Below are positions 45,801 through 55,100 of a stretch of DNA of 64,000 bases, piece after piece. The DNA comes from Tardiphaga robiniae (GTDB lineage: Bacteria; Pseudomonadota; Alphaproteobacteria; Rhizobiales; Xanthobacteraceae), in contig NZ_JABMCJ010000078.1 of NCBI RefSeq assembly GCF_013359755.1, positions 124,001-188,000 of the forward strand. Reading direction: 5' to 3'. Position 1 is the stretch's first letter; every line of letters starts with the position of its first letter. The position numbers were made by a program, and so were the translations under genes. The notes under the pieces are model-generated. The model was given only the letters and a program-made list of their open reading frames with translations, ran no database searches and was not told the origin of the DNA.

Positions 45801-48800
45801 CGACCGGTGTGTGGAACGATCCCGAATTCAACCTGAAGCACTACCGGATCGAGCGTATTGTCACGACACCGAACCGCCTCGAGAGCCAATTCAAGCCGAT
45901 GCACATCACGACCAAGGCGGCAGGGCCGATGCGTCTGGTCCGCGACCCCGTCACCGCCAATTTCGTCTGGCGTTTCGTGCGGCCCAATGCGCAATTCGTC
46001 GACGATTTGTCCGACCTTCCTGACGAGTTGCGCCGCGCGCTGCTGCCGCCATCAAACATACCTGCAACCGCACCGGTCGGACCGCCGGCGAACTTCCCGA
46101 ATCCGCTCCCTAGTGTGCTGCGCTATATCGTAGTGCCGGTCGACACCGCCGGCACGGACGGACCTCCGACGCCGCTGGCATTGCAGACCGAAGCGGCGAA
46201 ACCGGCGCGCAAGGGTGTCAGTCGTGCCGTGCTACATTTCGAATATCGCAAGAGCAAGGACCAGATTATCGTCGATGTCACCTCGACGGTTTCTCGCGTG
46301 CCGGCCTTTACGCTCGGTATCGACGACGCTGCCGATCAGACCTGCTCCGACCCGAAGAAGCGCAACGATCTGAAGTCGCCGCGCGCCTACGTCGTGCGCG
46401 TTCGCAAGGAGCTTGCAATTCCGATCGGCCTCTACGGTTCGGATGCGGTGAGCGACGCGCGCGCGCGGCCTTCCGCAGCGGACTTCGCGATCAAGCGCCC
46501 GACCGACCGGGATTTCATCATCACCCTGACGGATGGCGCGCTACCAGGAGTGGGAAAGGTCAAGGAGCCGAGTTTCGACGATCCGACCGCGGTCGCCATT
46601 GCGGGAGCGCCGCTGAAGCCGGGCTACACGATCGATGACATGGATGGCTTCACGAAGGCCATAGGAGCAAAACGGACGGCGCAAGATCGGCTCGACAACG
46701 GACCGATCGGCGTTCGCTTTGCGATCCAGCCCAGACTGGATATCACGGCCAAAGACGAGGCGCCGCCTTGGTGCCCAGCGGACGCGACGATCCTGATTGA
46801 TCTAGACGATCTCGGTACCGAGGAAAAATTGCCGACGGTCGCCGCACCGGTCGAAGTATTCGAGCACCCGGTCAAAATCGAATCGGCGCCACTGCTGTCG
46901 GAAGATATCGATGGAGACGCCGGCCGCATCGCGATCCTTCATCCCGACAAGAGTGCCACGCTTGCCCAGTTAGTCGGCTGGAATGATGGCTCGACAGGCA
47001 CCGCCCCGGTGCGGCGCATCCGCGATGCTACGCGCCGCGTCGCCACTAAGGTGCGGTGGAATGCCCGCCCCGCCGCATCGGATACTCTGGCCGCGGATCA
47101 TGGCGCCAAGCGGAACGCTTTGTACTTTGGCGGATACGACATATTCGAACTCGATGTCGCCGGGGAAGCCGAAGGCGCGACGTCCGCGCCGACTGCATTG
47201 ACGCTATGTTACCCGTTCAGCAATTCCACCGTCGATTCTGATCCCGGAAGTTCGCTGCGGATCCATTCCTTCGACGACATGATGGATGCGATCTATCTCG
47301 GCGGCGACCTAGCAGCACTCGACCGGCTTGACGATTCCGGCGACGCCGCCAAAGGCCAGATCCGCCTCGTCCAAATCGACAATCCGACGAAAACCCTGAC
47401 CTTTGATCTCAAAATATGCGTTCGCGCGCGTGGCTATCGCAAACTCATTGTCGAGCCCGTCCGCGGCAAGGTCCCCTTCGGCAACGGCAAGCCGTTGATG
47501 ATGATCTTCACCCGTGATCCGCCCGCCCGCCATCTAGCGCGCGTCCAGGCATTGCCACCGTCGCTGGCGCAGCTCGATCCGGCCGAAATCACTGATTTCG
47601 CCAAGATGGAAGCGCACTATCCAAGCGAGACCAGCCGGCTGCTAGCATCGGCCTCCACCAGGCAGGGTGCGTGGTATTCACCGGCGGAATCCTTCCTCGT
47701 CTGGCCAGAGCAGATCCTTCGCCGCTCGCTGGCGATCAATGTCGACGAACCGGTACTGACCGAACTTCTTTTCAACGGCCGGCCCGAACGCATCGCCGTT
47801 TCACTCAGAATCACCGACACACTCAGCGGCGAAGTACGGCGCAAACTTGCCGGCGGAGCCGAAGAAACCCTGCCTCGGGGAGGGCTGCAGGCAAAATGGA
47901 CCATCGCAGCTTTGCGCGAGCTCCTTCAGAGCCTGGTATGGAATACGAACGCGCCGGAAATTCGCAACGCTTTCGAGACGACCCCCGCGCTTTTCCGCAA
48001 GGCGCACATCATTGTCCAGGCCCTTAGATCCGGGACGACCGGCGCACCGGATATCGTAATCGGCAGCGCCGAATGGCAGATCGATCTCGATCCACCGATG
48101 CACCCCGTGCTCGCCGACGTCATTGACTGGGCACGGTACTACGCCGGCCCGAGCCTCAAGCGATACCCGCAGTTGGTTTTCGCCGAGACGGCCGCAACGG
48201 CAATCAAGGACTGGCTATCGGACCCGGCAACCATCATCGGGTCCTCGGTCCAATTCTCCATCACTGAATGGACCGGCCAGGTGCCGGCGCTCGGGTTCCA
48301 ACTCGGCGAGAATTTTTATTTTCCGTCGGCGAACCCAATCGCCGAATACCGACTCGAAGCACCAAAAAAAGATGTGGCGCGAAATTCTGCGGACGACGTC
48401 CAGCAGATCATGGGAGCGATCAGCCGGCTGGCCTTGCAGCTCGACGATGCACACGCTGTCGCCGCTGGCGCGCAGCCGACGGCGAAGCTCGTTATCAATC
48501 TCGGCGAAACAGCGGGCGCGCCCGGCCCTGGTCCGCAGCTGTTCAAGGTAGCGGCGCAGAACAGGCCGGGACCCCGGTATCGCCGTTACGAACCGGTGCT
48601 GGAGCAGCCACCCAAGATCGGAGCCAATGAGGTCGGAGGCTGGTTCGACGAAACGCCGGTACAGCGCGATCCCTACGGCTGGAGCATCATGCGCAGCCTC
48701 GGACTCGCGGCTGGCCTTAAGCTCTACGACACCGAAGCCCGCGAATATCTCCCGCCCGCCGAGACGCTGAAGGTTCTACAGAACGCCTTTACGGAGATCC

Positions 48801-51800
48801 TGAGCCGATATCCAATGGCTGAAATCGGCTCACCGTTCGTCGACATCATCACCCACGCCGGCGGAACCATGTCGCTAGCTTCGTTCGACGGTGGACTGAG
48901 CGGTCTCGTCGCCGACGAAGCGGCTGCGCTTCTCAAAAACAGGGCGCTGTCGCTAGTCCAGATTTCGCTGCGGCCAACCATCGATCGATTCGCTAAAGCC
49001 TGGATCGACAGCGGCGATCAAGGGGGCGCAAGCCGCCAACCAATCGATAAGGTTGAGGCTTACTTCGCCATCAAGTCAACGTTCCCGGACCGTACATCCG
49101 ACTCGAAGATCAAGATTGATTTGAACGGCCTCAATCCTGCCGAAGGTCTAGTAGCCATTGCAGAGGTGGTCGACCTTACTTCTGGACTGGCGAAGTGCCC
49201 GATCGTGACCCTTTCGAAGGCCGGGACGGGCAATGCAGTGAAGGACCTGCGCGAGGCGATGCTCGACGGAGCCGGCGAGCAGCAAACGCTCGAGATCGAC
49301 ACCAGCAAACTTAAGGAAGGCGGGATTGCCGCCCTCGCGCGCGTCACCGTCAACCTGGGCGATGCCGCGGTCGCGTTCAGCAAAACGACGTGGATCACCG
49401 GCGCCGACATTGAACAGATCGATTCACCCGATGACAGCATGGTGCAGCCGTTCGGCCGCTTCCCGGAGATGACAGCACGCCGTCATCGCGCGTTGGCTGG
49501 GCGCGGCGGGCATAAATCCTTGCGTGACGCTATCAAACGTTTCCGCAGTTATGCGGAGCGACGCCTGCCAGGCGGATGGCCGAACGAAAAGGACGAACCG
49601 GCGCTGGTAGCCCGTATACCAGAATGGACACGGCGCTTCTTCGCGCACGGGCCGGCGCTACCGCCGGAGCGGGAAAAGATGCCGCTATTCTCGATCGCGG
49701 AAGTTACGCGTCCGGACCCTTGGCGGGTCGGCGTGGCGGACGACGGCACGATGGAGGTGTTACTCACACATGATGACCGCAAGCGGCGCCTGAAACGGTA
49801 TGCCGTGCGTCCGTTCGGAAGATACGAGGCGTTCACCGATGCCTTGACGCATGCAACCGATCCCGACGTTCCGCCGAAGCCACCACGGCTCGGCGGACCC
49901 TGGGCCGACGTACTGGCTGACAGCCCCGACGCGCAGCAGAAGTTCGAGGAGAACTGGAGCCGGCGATTCTTCGACGTGGTGATCCCGCGAACCGAACCGC
50001 TGGCGCCTCCAGTCCTGATCGACGCCCGGCGCATCGAGATTTTGCCGCCGGCCACAGCTACCGACCCTGATCCGCCGCCACGCAAGACGCTCGAGTTCCT
50101 TTACTCGCGGCATCCGGAAGAAGTGCTTTCCGAAGCCAACGTTACCGTCGAGGGCGCGTTGTCGTTCGAGACCGTCTCGTTCGGGTTCTGGCGTGAATTC
50201 CCGATGCAGAGCTGGGCCAACGACCTTCAACCGGGTATCGACACCACGGCGGCGTTTGGCGGCTGGGATCATCGCCCAATCCCGTTCCAGCTCATCGACA
50301 GCAGCGACGAATTCGGCGGCCTTGCGCAATTGCCCGCGCCGCAAGGCAAGACCGACTTCGTCCCCGGCCGCTACACCGACGGCTGGCGTGGTGCTCTGGC
50401 GCTGCGCACAGAATCGCTTCCGTTCTTCTTCCGCACTCATGTCGCGGCGTTTGCCTCGGCCGGCGTGGTGGTGTCGGAGCCGGTTGTCGCCACGATCGAG
50501 GAAGGGCATTACGAACTCGCGCTACCGTGGAAGCCCAACGCCCCGGCCAAGCCCGGCGACATCAACGTCCCGACGCCTCCACCTGACTGGTCCGTGGAAA
50601 GGGTGGACACGTCCAATCCTGGCGTCTGGGTAACGTTCGGAATTCCGGCGACCCGCTTATTCGATTCAATGCCCCAGGAATCGCGAAAAATCTGGTTGCA
50701 AGCGAACAGCATTCCCGACGTCTTCATGTTGCCTGATCCGGTGGCACGCTACGAGATCGGCGTGGTTGCGACCGATGAGGCCGGCCTGTCAGCCGCATCG
50801 GCCGAACTCGACATTATCGGTCAGCAGCGACCGGTGATACCCGTGACCGGGCAGCTGGCCACGGAATCAGGCTTTCGGATGAACCTGATCGGCCCGTTGT
50901 TCGATCCGGCGTCGCCGCTATCTGTCCACATCGAGGCGCCCTCTGACAACGGGGCATGCTGGAAACTTTATCCGTCGGTGCTGGTGAAACGTAATGCCAC
51001 CCTGCCGTCGGAGAAGTACACACCATCGATTGCTGAAACGGACCCTGCAAGCGGTGGCGACCCGTTGCGCGGATTCGTGCTTGCGCCGGAAGATTTCGGC
51101 GCGGCCGGAATCTGGCCTGTCGTTGCGCCGACTGCAACATTGACGTTCGAAGTGCATGTGACCCCCACCATCACGACTTGGCCGGCCTTTACCGCCGCTG
51201 TCTCGGTATGGCGAGATGTCTATCAAGACTACCGGGCCGTTGTGGGGGCCCAGGGCATTTGGGAATTCCTTGATCTTTGGGCCCGCACCAATTGGCCACC
51301 ACCGGCAGACCAGGCAAGAAAATTCACCAGCGACGAATTCGCCGCGGGTCTTCCGTGGCCTCCGTCAACCTTGCCACCCGACGTCAGCATCAGCCAGACC
51401 GGCGGATGGACGTGGCCGACGCTCGCGGCCGGCGCAGGTGGCGTCACGCAACGCCAAAGCGTCCGTGCGCTGATCCCAAGGACCGGTTACAGCGCGGCAG
51501 ATTTCAAGACCATGATCGCCGGACCCATTTGCGCCGAAATGCGTCGGGTCATCGCGGGACGCGACGAGATCAAGAGCCGCTTTGCGAGATATTCGCCGCT
51601 CAACACCGTGTTATCTGTCGACCCGCCCGTTCTGCCGGCGTCCGGCTCGATCGCGAAAGCCGCTTACCGCCTGGCTACCACCAAGACGCTGCCGGACTCC
51701 GTCGACGTGGTTGTCGCGATCCCGATCAAAATCGATGCAAGTAACGCAAATACGGTCGCCAGGATCACCGCACTGATCACGGCGGTTGAAGCTCGGAAAT

Positions 51801-52180
51801 TTACGGCGACTGCTATCCTCGATCTTGGCGCCCTTGAGGATGGCGTTGCCACCACGATAGAAATGCACCTGCCCTGCCAGGCGCTGTTCCACGCCGACAT
51901 AGTCGCCGCGCTGAGGGATCTCGATCCCGACGCCATGGGAAGCCTCCGCGTCTGGTCGCTGTTGCTGCGTCAGCCGCCTATCAACAGGGAACGCAAGGCA
52001 ATCATGGATGCAATCGATCAACTCGCGCCTGCCCCACAGGAGGACAAGGCCGGACTGGTGAAATTTATGGACCGCTGCCTGGCCGACCAGATCTTCGGCA
52101 TCGGGCGATCACCGCGCGTGAAGGTCTATCGTGGCACATCCGCGCCGCAATCTGATCCAATCGCAAGAGCGGGGGCATAG
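39899..52180 (+). CDS. Giant uncharacterised protein 1 (4093 aa)
   Basis: One uninterrupted frame codes for 4093 aa. ATG 39899 has an ideal ribosome-binding site; an earlier in-frame start at 39854 does not. There is no signal peptide or membrane helix. A short helical Ala/Glu segment is near residues 97-115, a Trp/Pro-rich stretch (LRWPKIPWSSLSWPSLD) near 215-235, and a calcium-loop-like DTDKDGKRHD near 610. About residues 250-1570 are long runs of alternating polar/hydrophobic strands (FRARGYAQFGGKVGG, SLSLQVRVWLEFSVGL), resembling a large beta scaffold with a GFGYRF motif near 1214. The second half contains fibronectin-like units (RLDWDLEP ... KHYRIERI near 1950-1985). The first half might be tested against DUF6603-type domains; I cannot assign a function. 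Confidence 0.8.
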   Translation: MAESIVFFSGPTNALTIVGLTPNDPFKVEEFLVTAQQASAKIKITPFDIPHHASQTPNHPQESILIADADVTLSAWKLKSWSKIQGDIKKLRDEAKFALAAAAEAERDKLREALQNISIDLAAAGFFGISGLPVAGAGAFEAHLGIDLAAFEAGQDDTPLLTATLNGTGQILVTNGTAGIVFGFEVSLTRNEVVELLPSISFPPLPQFPALHLRWPKIPWSSLSWPSLDLSGLLNLFKFDLPIPKLNLGKSPITIRWATRPKIILAINAQKQLEITTSQTQLGDGTLIYENGGHAADIAKIEDFGITLDAAGRLSLNGTVAPAAAPIDIPATIIEKPDALPFKIELAASTLNIQIPAVDLAHPTAVGLTATLDMPRILIRAKNDPALLIAVYAAYSQTYDAATGTSSGQLTKLEIVEPYPVKLVALTAQAHLAQALIPFVSALHIQGPNVPDLSNVIKVLERFADMMAAAVRWLAQQAGSAASALLGVSEAVGEILAKLTRMLWDAIKGLGSSGLGIALMVEVRLDARSYALRQIVVTPAWVNPPGGSFLGQELGLSLDIPLDWHPMLVVDLDGSPSVALLAVAPANGSLATLGTDLWLSRDAGVEALRDTDKDGKRHDKRLIQATAKFTATTAIALIRLSSGKAHFMQACKATVQVTPLTLPAGTSLPTGLKVSRMTGAITYAPIDWSTVDVNIEAQTDRLLPFLQSSKQSTPEFLNTLGQYIEVTAKKTAVPVANGVYDLPISVTLKIKDASVNFDLNVHIDLTDFSIRLSGGDKVRIFGKADESDFSLLGLNGNIVLNATRDPAWPADKFPFFALDFSSGDVRLSLAPEARLSLAYGQVASGGRGIVFHVDELGMSRSGLDLAAKVDRDTPVQLAGVDMPFRFDGGGLSIKNSEIQAFSIKGSGQLPPELVGEANATISISMGRGSDGSLIVQSAEAKLDKANDPIVCHATRFVLTISALGLEFQNFANEGAGYHFYFTLTGTAVFQPREGEFTDGLLKYLGSITITLDKAPLARDASMLMRAIRFQVAVVPAKRFNFFNLFNFELRGIGFHPASPAFGGKPALSISGQVNFVEAGDVLSPRFDFHELWIAPPKPGQSLPQIRFDGLTLGIRFGGAASIEGTAMTVDDTLPSLYSPGALPKDVTVHGFLASGKLTIKGWGAMSAAMGFLELRKPGGDLRQAFFLYGEADDLSIEIPTPVGPIYLREVGFGFGYRFTLAAFNRADQVTNVKELIKVLDDISKYQGNLASVKSWEPEADGNRVTLALRGLITITTASGETEYNADGEKELANPILFDIVAALRSDFTFFLNARVWIARNYADWHNSSANDGWRNNPTLRGYVYLSVPRKEFLARMIADGTGDVEGTHPKLPAPIMKAMKNIRWSATTYIRPGLFHQEYGWPYELGFTFEEKQGGGSFQIVCQGGMVNRIEDGAFLYGIAFRARGYAQFGGKVGGRSFGASVVARADFSIAAKYIAYISIKRFSETLFYGSIAFDISLSLQVRVWLEFSVGLTDIHLEVGFSVSLTISIALEAAATPDSIAARGSASVAVGAFGRHIRLGIGFAINPGRLDEARARVERFMQLGLTVAMPDAEQGIAPPAPELPRGPRAANADQAADNALDKHDAVADTDLSTVPTPQGRSLQPTAYWAMLFPVAGDQGAGDNERFVMVFVPRDHTETGLDAVKFPTSQNGQSFSSFYGPPTIFESSDGVFPAALRIVTRTKPDGSPMMTPVDVLRLDAESGQQPAQIGTPPANPVEVTYNLNWKVAVYGSESLRMGHFLSQCFIRQPNAASAADLKEPLDTHIKAAPERLPDTREAAAQVLTEAGRDQIDLGVEFRAANDIEERRSASIASLCDSAARLAAGADASWQARAPEVGLDIRTLGMAFVVKRSDIDKMFDPAAADLPRAAHFKVESAVGSITTLDVNVHLFNSPDRMFRERAPRLADPMVEATATGIRLDWDLEPAFGASTGVWNDPEFNLKHYRIERIVTTPNRLESQFKPMHITTKAAGPMRLVRDPVTANFVWRFVRPNAQFVDDLSDLPDELRRALLPPSNIPATAPVGPPANFPNPLPSVLRYIVVPVDTAGTDGPPTPLALQTEAAKPARKGVSRAVLHFEYRKSKDQIIVDVTSTVSRVPAFTLGIDDAADQTCSDPKKRNDLKSPRAYVVRVRKELAIPIGLYGSDAVSDARARPSAADFAIKRPTDRDFIITLTDGALPGVGKVKEPSFDDPTAVAIAGAPLKPGYTIDDMDGFTKAIGAKRTAQDRLDNGPIGVRFAIQPRLDITAKDEAPPWCPADATILIDLDDLGTEEKLPTVAAPVEVFEHPVKIESAPLLSEDIDGDAGRIAILHPDKSATLAQLVGWNDGSTGTAPVRRIRDATRRVATKVRWNARPAASDTLAADHGAKRNALYFGGYDIFELDVAGEAEGATSAPTALTLCYPFSNSTVDSDPGSSLRIHSFDDMMDAIYLGGDLAALDRLDDSGDAAKGQIRLVQIDNPTKTLTFDLKICVRARGYRKLIVEPVRGKVPFGNGKPLMMIFTRDPPARHLARVQALPPSLAQLDPAEITDFAKMEAHYPSETSRLLASASTRQGAWYSPAESFLVWPEQILRRSLAINVDEPVLTELLFNGRPERIAVSLRITDTLSGEVRRKLAGGAEETLPRGGLQAKWTIAALRELLQSLVWNTNAPEIRNAFETTPALFRKAHIIVQALRSGTTGAPDIVIGSAEWQIDLDPPMHPVLADVIDWARYYAGPSLKRYPQLVFAETAATAIKDWLSDPATIIGSSVQFSITEWTGQVPALGFQLGENFYFPSANPIAEYRLEAPKKDVARNSADDVQQIMGAISRLALQLDDAHAVAAGAQPTAKLVINLGETAGAPGPGPQLFKVAAQNRPGPRYRRYEPVLEQPPKIGANEVGGWFDETPVQRDPYGWSIMRSLGLAAGLKLYDTEAREYLPPAETLKVLQNAFTEILSRYPMAEIGSPFVDIITHAGGTMSLASFDGGLSGLVADEAAALLKNRALSLVQISLRPTIDRFAKAWIDSGDQGGASRQPIDKVEAYFAIKSTFPDRTSDSKIKIDLNGLNPAEGLVAIAEVVDLTSGLAKCPIVTLSKAGTGNAVKDLREAMLDGAGEQQTLEIDTSKLKEGGIAALARVTVNLGDAAVAFSKTTWITGADIEQIDSPDDSMVQPFGRFPEMTARRHRALAGRGGHKSLRDAIKRFRSYAERRLPGGWPNEKDEPALVARIPEWTRRFFAHGPALPPEREKMPLFSIAEVTRPDPWRVGVADDGTMEVLLTHDDRKRRLKRYAVRPFGRYEAFTDALTHATDPDVPPKPPRLGGPWADVLADSPDAQQKFEENWSRRFFDVVIPRTEPLAPPVLIDARRIEILPPATATDPDPPPRKTLEFLYSRHPEEVLSEANVTVEGALSFETVSFGFWREFPMQSWANDLQPGIDTTAAFGGWDHRPIPFQLIDSSDEFGGLAQLPAPQGKTDFVPGRYTDGWRGALALRTESLPFFFRTHVAAFASAGVVVSEPVVATIEEGHYELALPWKPNAPAKPGDINVPTPPPDWSVERVDTSNPGVWVTFGIPATRLFDSMPQESRKIWLQANSIPDVFMLPDPVARYEIGVVATDEAGLSAASAELDIIGQQRPVIPVTGQLATESGFRMNLIGPLFDPASPLSVHIEAPSDNGACWKLYPSVLVKRNATLPSEKYTPSIAETDPASGGDPLRGFVLAPEDFGAAGIWPVVAPTATLTFEVHVTPTITTWPAFTAAVSVWRDVYQDYRAVVGAQGIWEFLDLWARTNWPPPADQARKFTSDEFAAGLPWPPSTLPPDVSISQTGGWTWPTLAAGAGGVTQRQSVRALIPRTGYSAADFKTMIAGPICAEMRRVIAGRDEIKSRFARYSPLNTVLSVDPPVLPASGSIAKAAYRLATTKTLPDSVDVVVAIPIKIDASNANTVARITALITAVEARKFTATAILDLGALEDGVATTIEMHLPCQALFHADIVAALRDLDPDAMGSLRVWSLLLRQPPINRERKAIMDAIDQLAPAPQEDKAGLVKFMDRCLADQIFGIGRSPRVKVYRGTSAPQSDPIARAGA

Positions 52181-52183
52181 CGG

Positions 52184-55100
52184 ATGGCTGGCCGGATGAC
52201 TGCATTTCGCCGGGTGGGCATCGACGGGCCCGATTATGGCAGCAACGATCCGCTATGGCAGGCTTGGCTCGACCTCGGCCCGCAGCCCGACGCGACCGGC
52301 CAGCCGCCGCGAAATAGTTCGATCCGCGTGATCCTGCAGTCCGTGCGCGCCAATCCGATTCATGTTGAAGGCCAGGCCGACGTCTTCTTCCAGGAACCGA
52401 TGTTGCTGGCCATGGCGGCAACAACTGTCGACCTTCGCAGGAGTCCGCCCTCGGCGCCGTTTGTCAAAATCGGAAGAGCTCAATTCACACCGCTTGCCAT
52501 CACTGATTTGGCGCCGTTGCCGGCTGTGCCCGGCGCAGCTGCGACGCCGGCCAGCCCTTCCCGCTATTCCGATTTGCGGGTCGCGCCGAAAACGGCATGG
52601 CCGCCACGGCCGCAGGGTTTCGTTCAGATCAACCACGTGTTCGAGCTTGCGGCGCCTCGCCTTCGTGCCACGCGTGGCCGAATTGCGGTCGTCTGCGCGC
52701 TGGACATCGAACCGAAACCCGGTACCGGCGACAGCCGCTATGCACTGACCAAACTATTGTCAGTCGAATGGGCGACACCCGGCGACTACATTCGGATCTT
52801 CGGCGGACTGTTCATTCGGCGACGGAAAACCGCAAAGCCATTGCCCGGCCATACTAAGGCCTCGGATGCCATCACCTTCGATCTGACGCCCGACGGAATA
52901 GAATTCGAGGTCCTCGCGCCCAACCCATTCGGGACTAGCAACAGTGATCGATTGCCATTGCGCCTTCGTCTGGTTCCGATCGCGATCCGCAATGGACTAA
53001 CCGGTTTGCAACTGGACCTGATCGACGGCAGCCAAACAGCTGCGGAGCCGGCGCCACTAACGAAATTGAAGGCTGGCCTCAACTGGATGTCGCGCGATCT
53101 TGCCGAGCGAGGTGGCTGCATCTCGCTTCAGGTCGATACATCAGTCATACCACCGCTGGCTTGGCCGCTGCAGATCAAGGGCGAAGCGCCTGCTCCGATC
53201 TGGGTGTGCGACAACCCCGCCGCCGTGCCCGGCGCGGAATTGATTCCGTCCATCCGCCTGCTTGAGGACGCGGTAGCTGCGCGGCTGCTGACGCGTGCGG
53301 ACTATGATGGCGGCGAAGCCGGCGTCGCCGAGCTGACCGGTCACAGGACCACACTTGCCGCGCGACGCGGCGCCGATCCGGTCGTCCTGACCATCGCATC
53401 GCAAGCCGAGCAGCCGCCCCCGCTAGACGATGTTGCCGCAACTTCGCCCACCGTCCTGCTGACATGGAGCGAGGCCGCGCAACCGCCGCTCAATCCGGAC
53501 AAGATGGAGGTCGGGCCGTTTTCGGGAATTGTCGACGCCGCCCCACTCGCGGTGCGCTTCGGTAGAGTCTGGGCGGCATCCGGCGCCATCGCCAGCGGTA
53601 CGCGGCCGCCCTATGCGTTCATTGCGCTCGAACGCGGCTGGGTTCAGATGCCGATTCCACCCGCGCCGAAGCCGGACGATCCACCGCCGGTCCGTCTGCT
53701 CGCTGCGGGATCGGCATTTCGCGGTTTCCTCCGGCTTGCGATCGCTGCCGACCGCCTCACCGAACGTGCCGACAATCCGGCACTGCCGGGTCTGGAGATC
53801 GTCGCCGCGCAACGCGTTAACGTCACCGTGACCTGGAAAAAGCCGCTCGACACCGCGCTGCCGCGCAGCATCGTCGCCAGAGTGGATGCCGCGGCTGGGA
53901 CGCTTGAAGGCGTATTGTGGGCCGGCGAAGCCAGTCCCTCGCCAACCGAAATCCTGCCGCCGCTCGACAGCGGTCCGGCAGCCTTGACCACCGTTCCAAT
54001 TTCGTTCGGTGTCAGCGGTCCAACGAACTGGCAAGTCCAGGTGGCGGGCTTCCGTGAAACGGGCGTCGGTTCGATCAGCTTCAAGCTGCCGCTGTTTGCA
54101 TCGGTTTCGGATCCCCTGCTGGTATGGCGGCCGCATGAAACCCTTGCGCTCGTTTCATCGGTCTCGATGACCCGAACCGCCGAATGCGCGCAGCGGCCGT
54201 CGACGACACGCGAGCTGGTTCCGGCCGAAGTGATCGGCGGCCTGACCACACCATTGGTACTGACGTTTGCTGCCGACACCGATGGCAAGACGTCGCGGCT
54301 GCCGCGCATTGATGCGCTGCCGTTGAGCACGACCGCCTTTGGCGACGGCCGCTGGCGCTGGCCTTGGCCCGCGCTGCAGGCTGCGGGCGCCGGGCCATAT
54401 CCGTCATCTCCCGAGGAAAGCGCCGGCGTCGCGCTGGCGTCGCTGACATTGCCCGGCATTGAGTTCGCGCCTGCGGCAGATGCGACCACACCGGTGTCGA
54501 GCGACCAAATGCGGGTTTCGCTCCGTTACGACTTGCCGCTGCTCGACGAACTCTTCGCAAATTCTAAGGCGCCGGAGCCGAAAGCGCCGACTTCCGCGGC
54601 CACGAAATCACAGTACAGATCGCTAGACGCCGCGCCCGGGAATTCGCAAAGGACCGATACACCGCCAACGGCGCTCGATCTCGCGCGGCTATCCGGTGTG
54701 TGGTTCGAAAACGCACGTCGATTGGCGCGCGCACGGACCGAAGCCGATCGCGTCGTGCTTCGAGAACTGGAAGATCAAAACCACAAGCCGGTCGTCGAAC
54801 TGTGGCATCGATTGAGCGGCGTAACAGACGGTGTCGTTCGTGGCATCGCGGAGCCTTACGTCTGGAAGCCGTCGACGTTCAGCTTCAGCGCCCTCCCCCC
54901 GGCACCGAACGTCGGCGTCAATCTGGGCGCGTATCGCCTCGACAAATTCTGGCAGTACGGACCCGCGGCGCTGGCCGGTCTGCCCGACACCAATTTCACG
55001 ATTCCCACCACGGGCAACGAACTCAAGACAGCGGCAGCGCCGGGTCCCGGCCAGATCAAGGTAAAGGGCTTCGCGGCGTCTTCTTTCCCCGTGACCTTCA

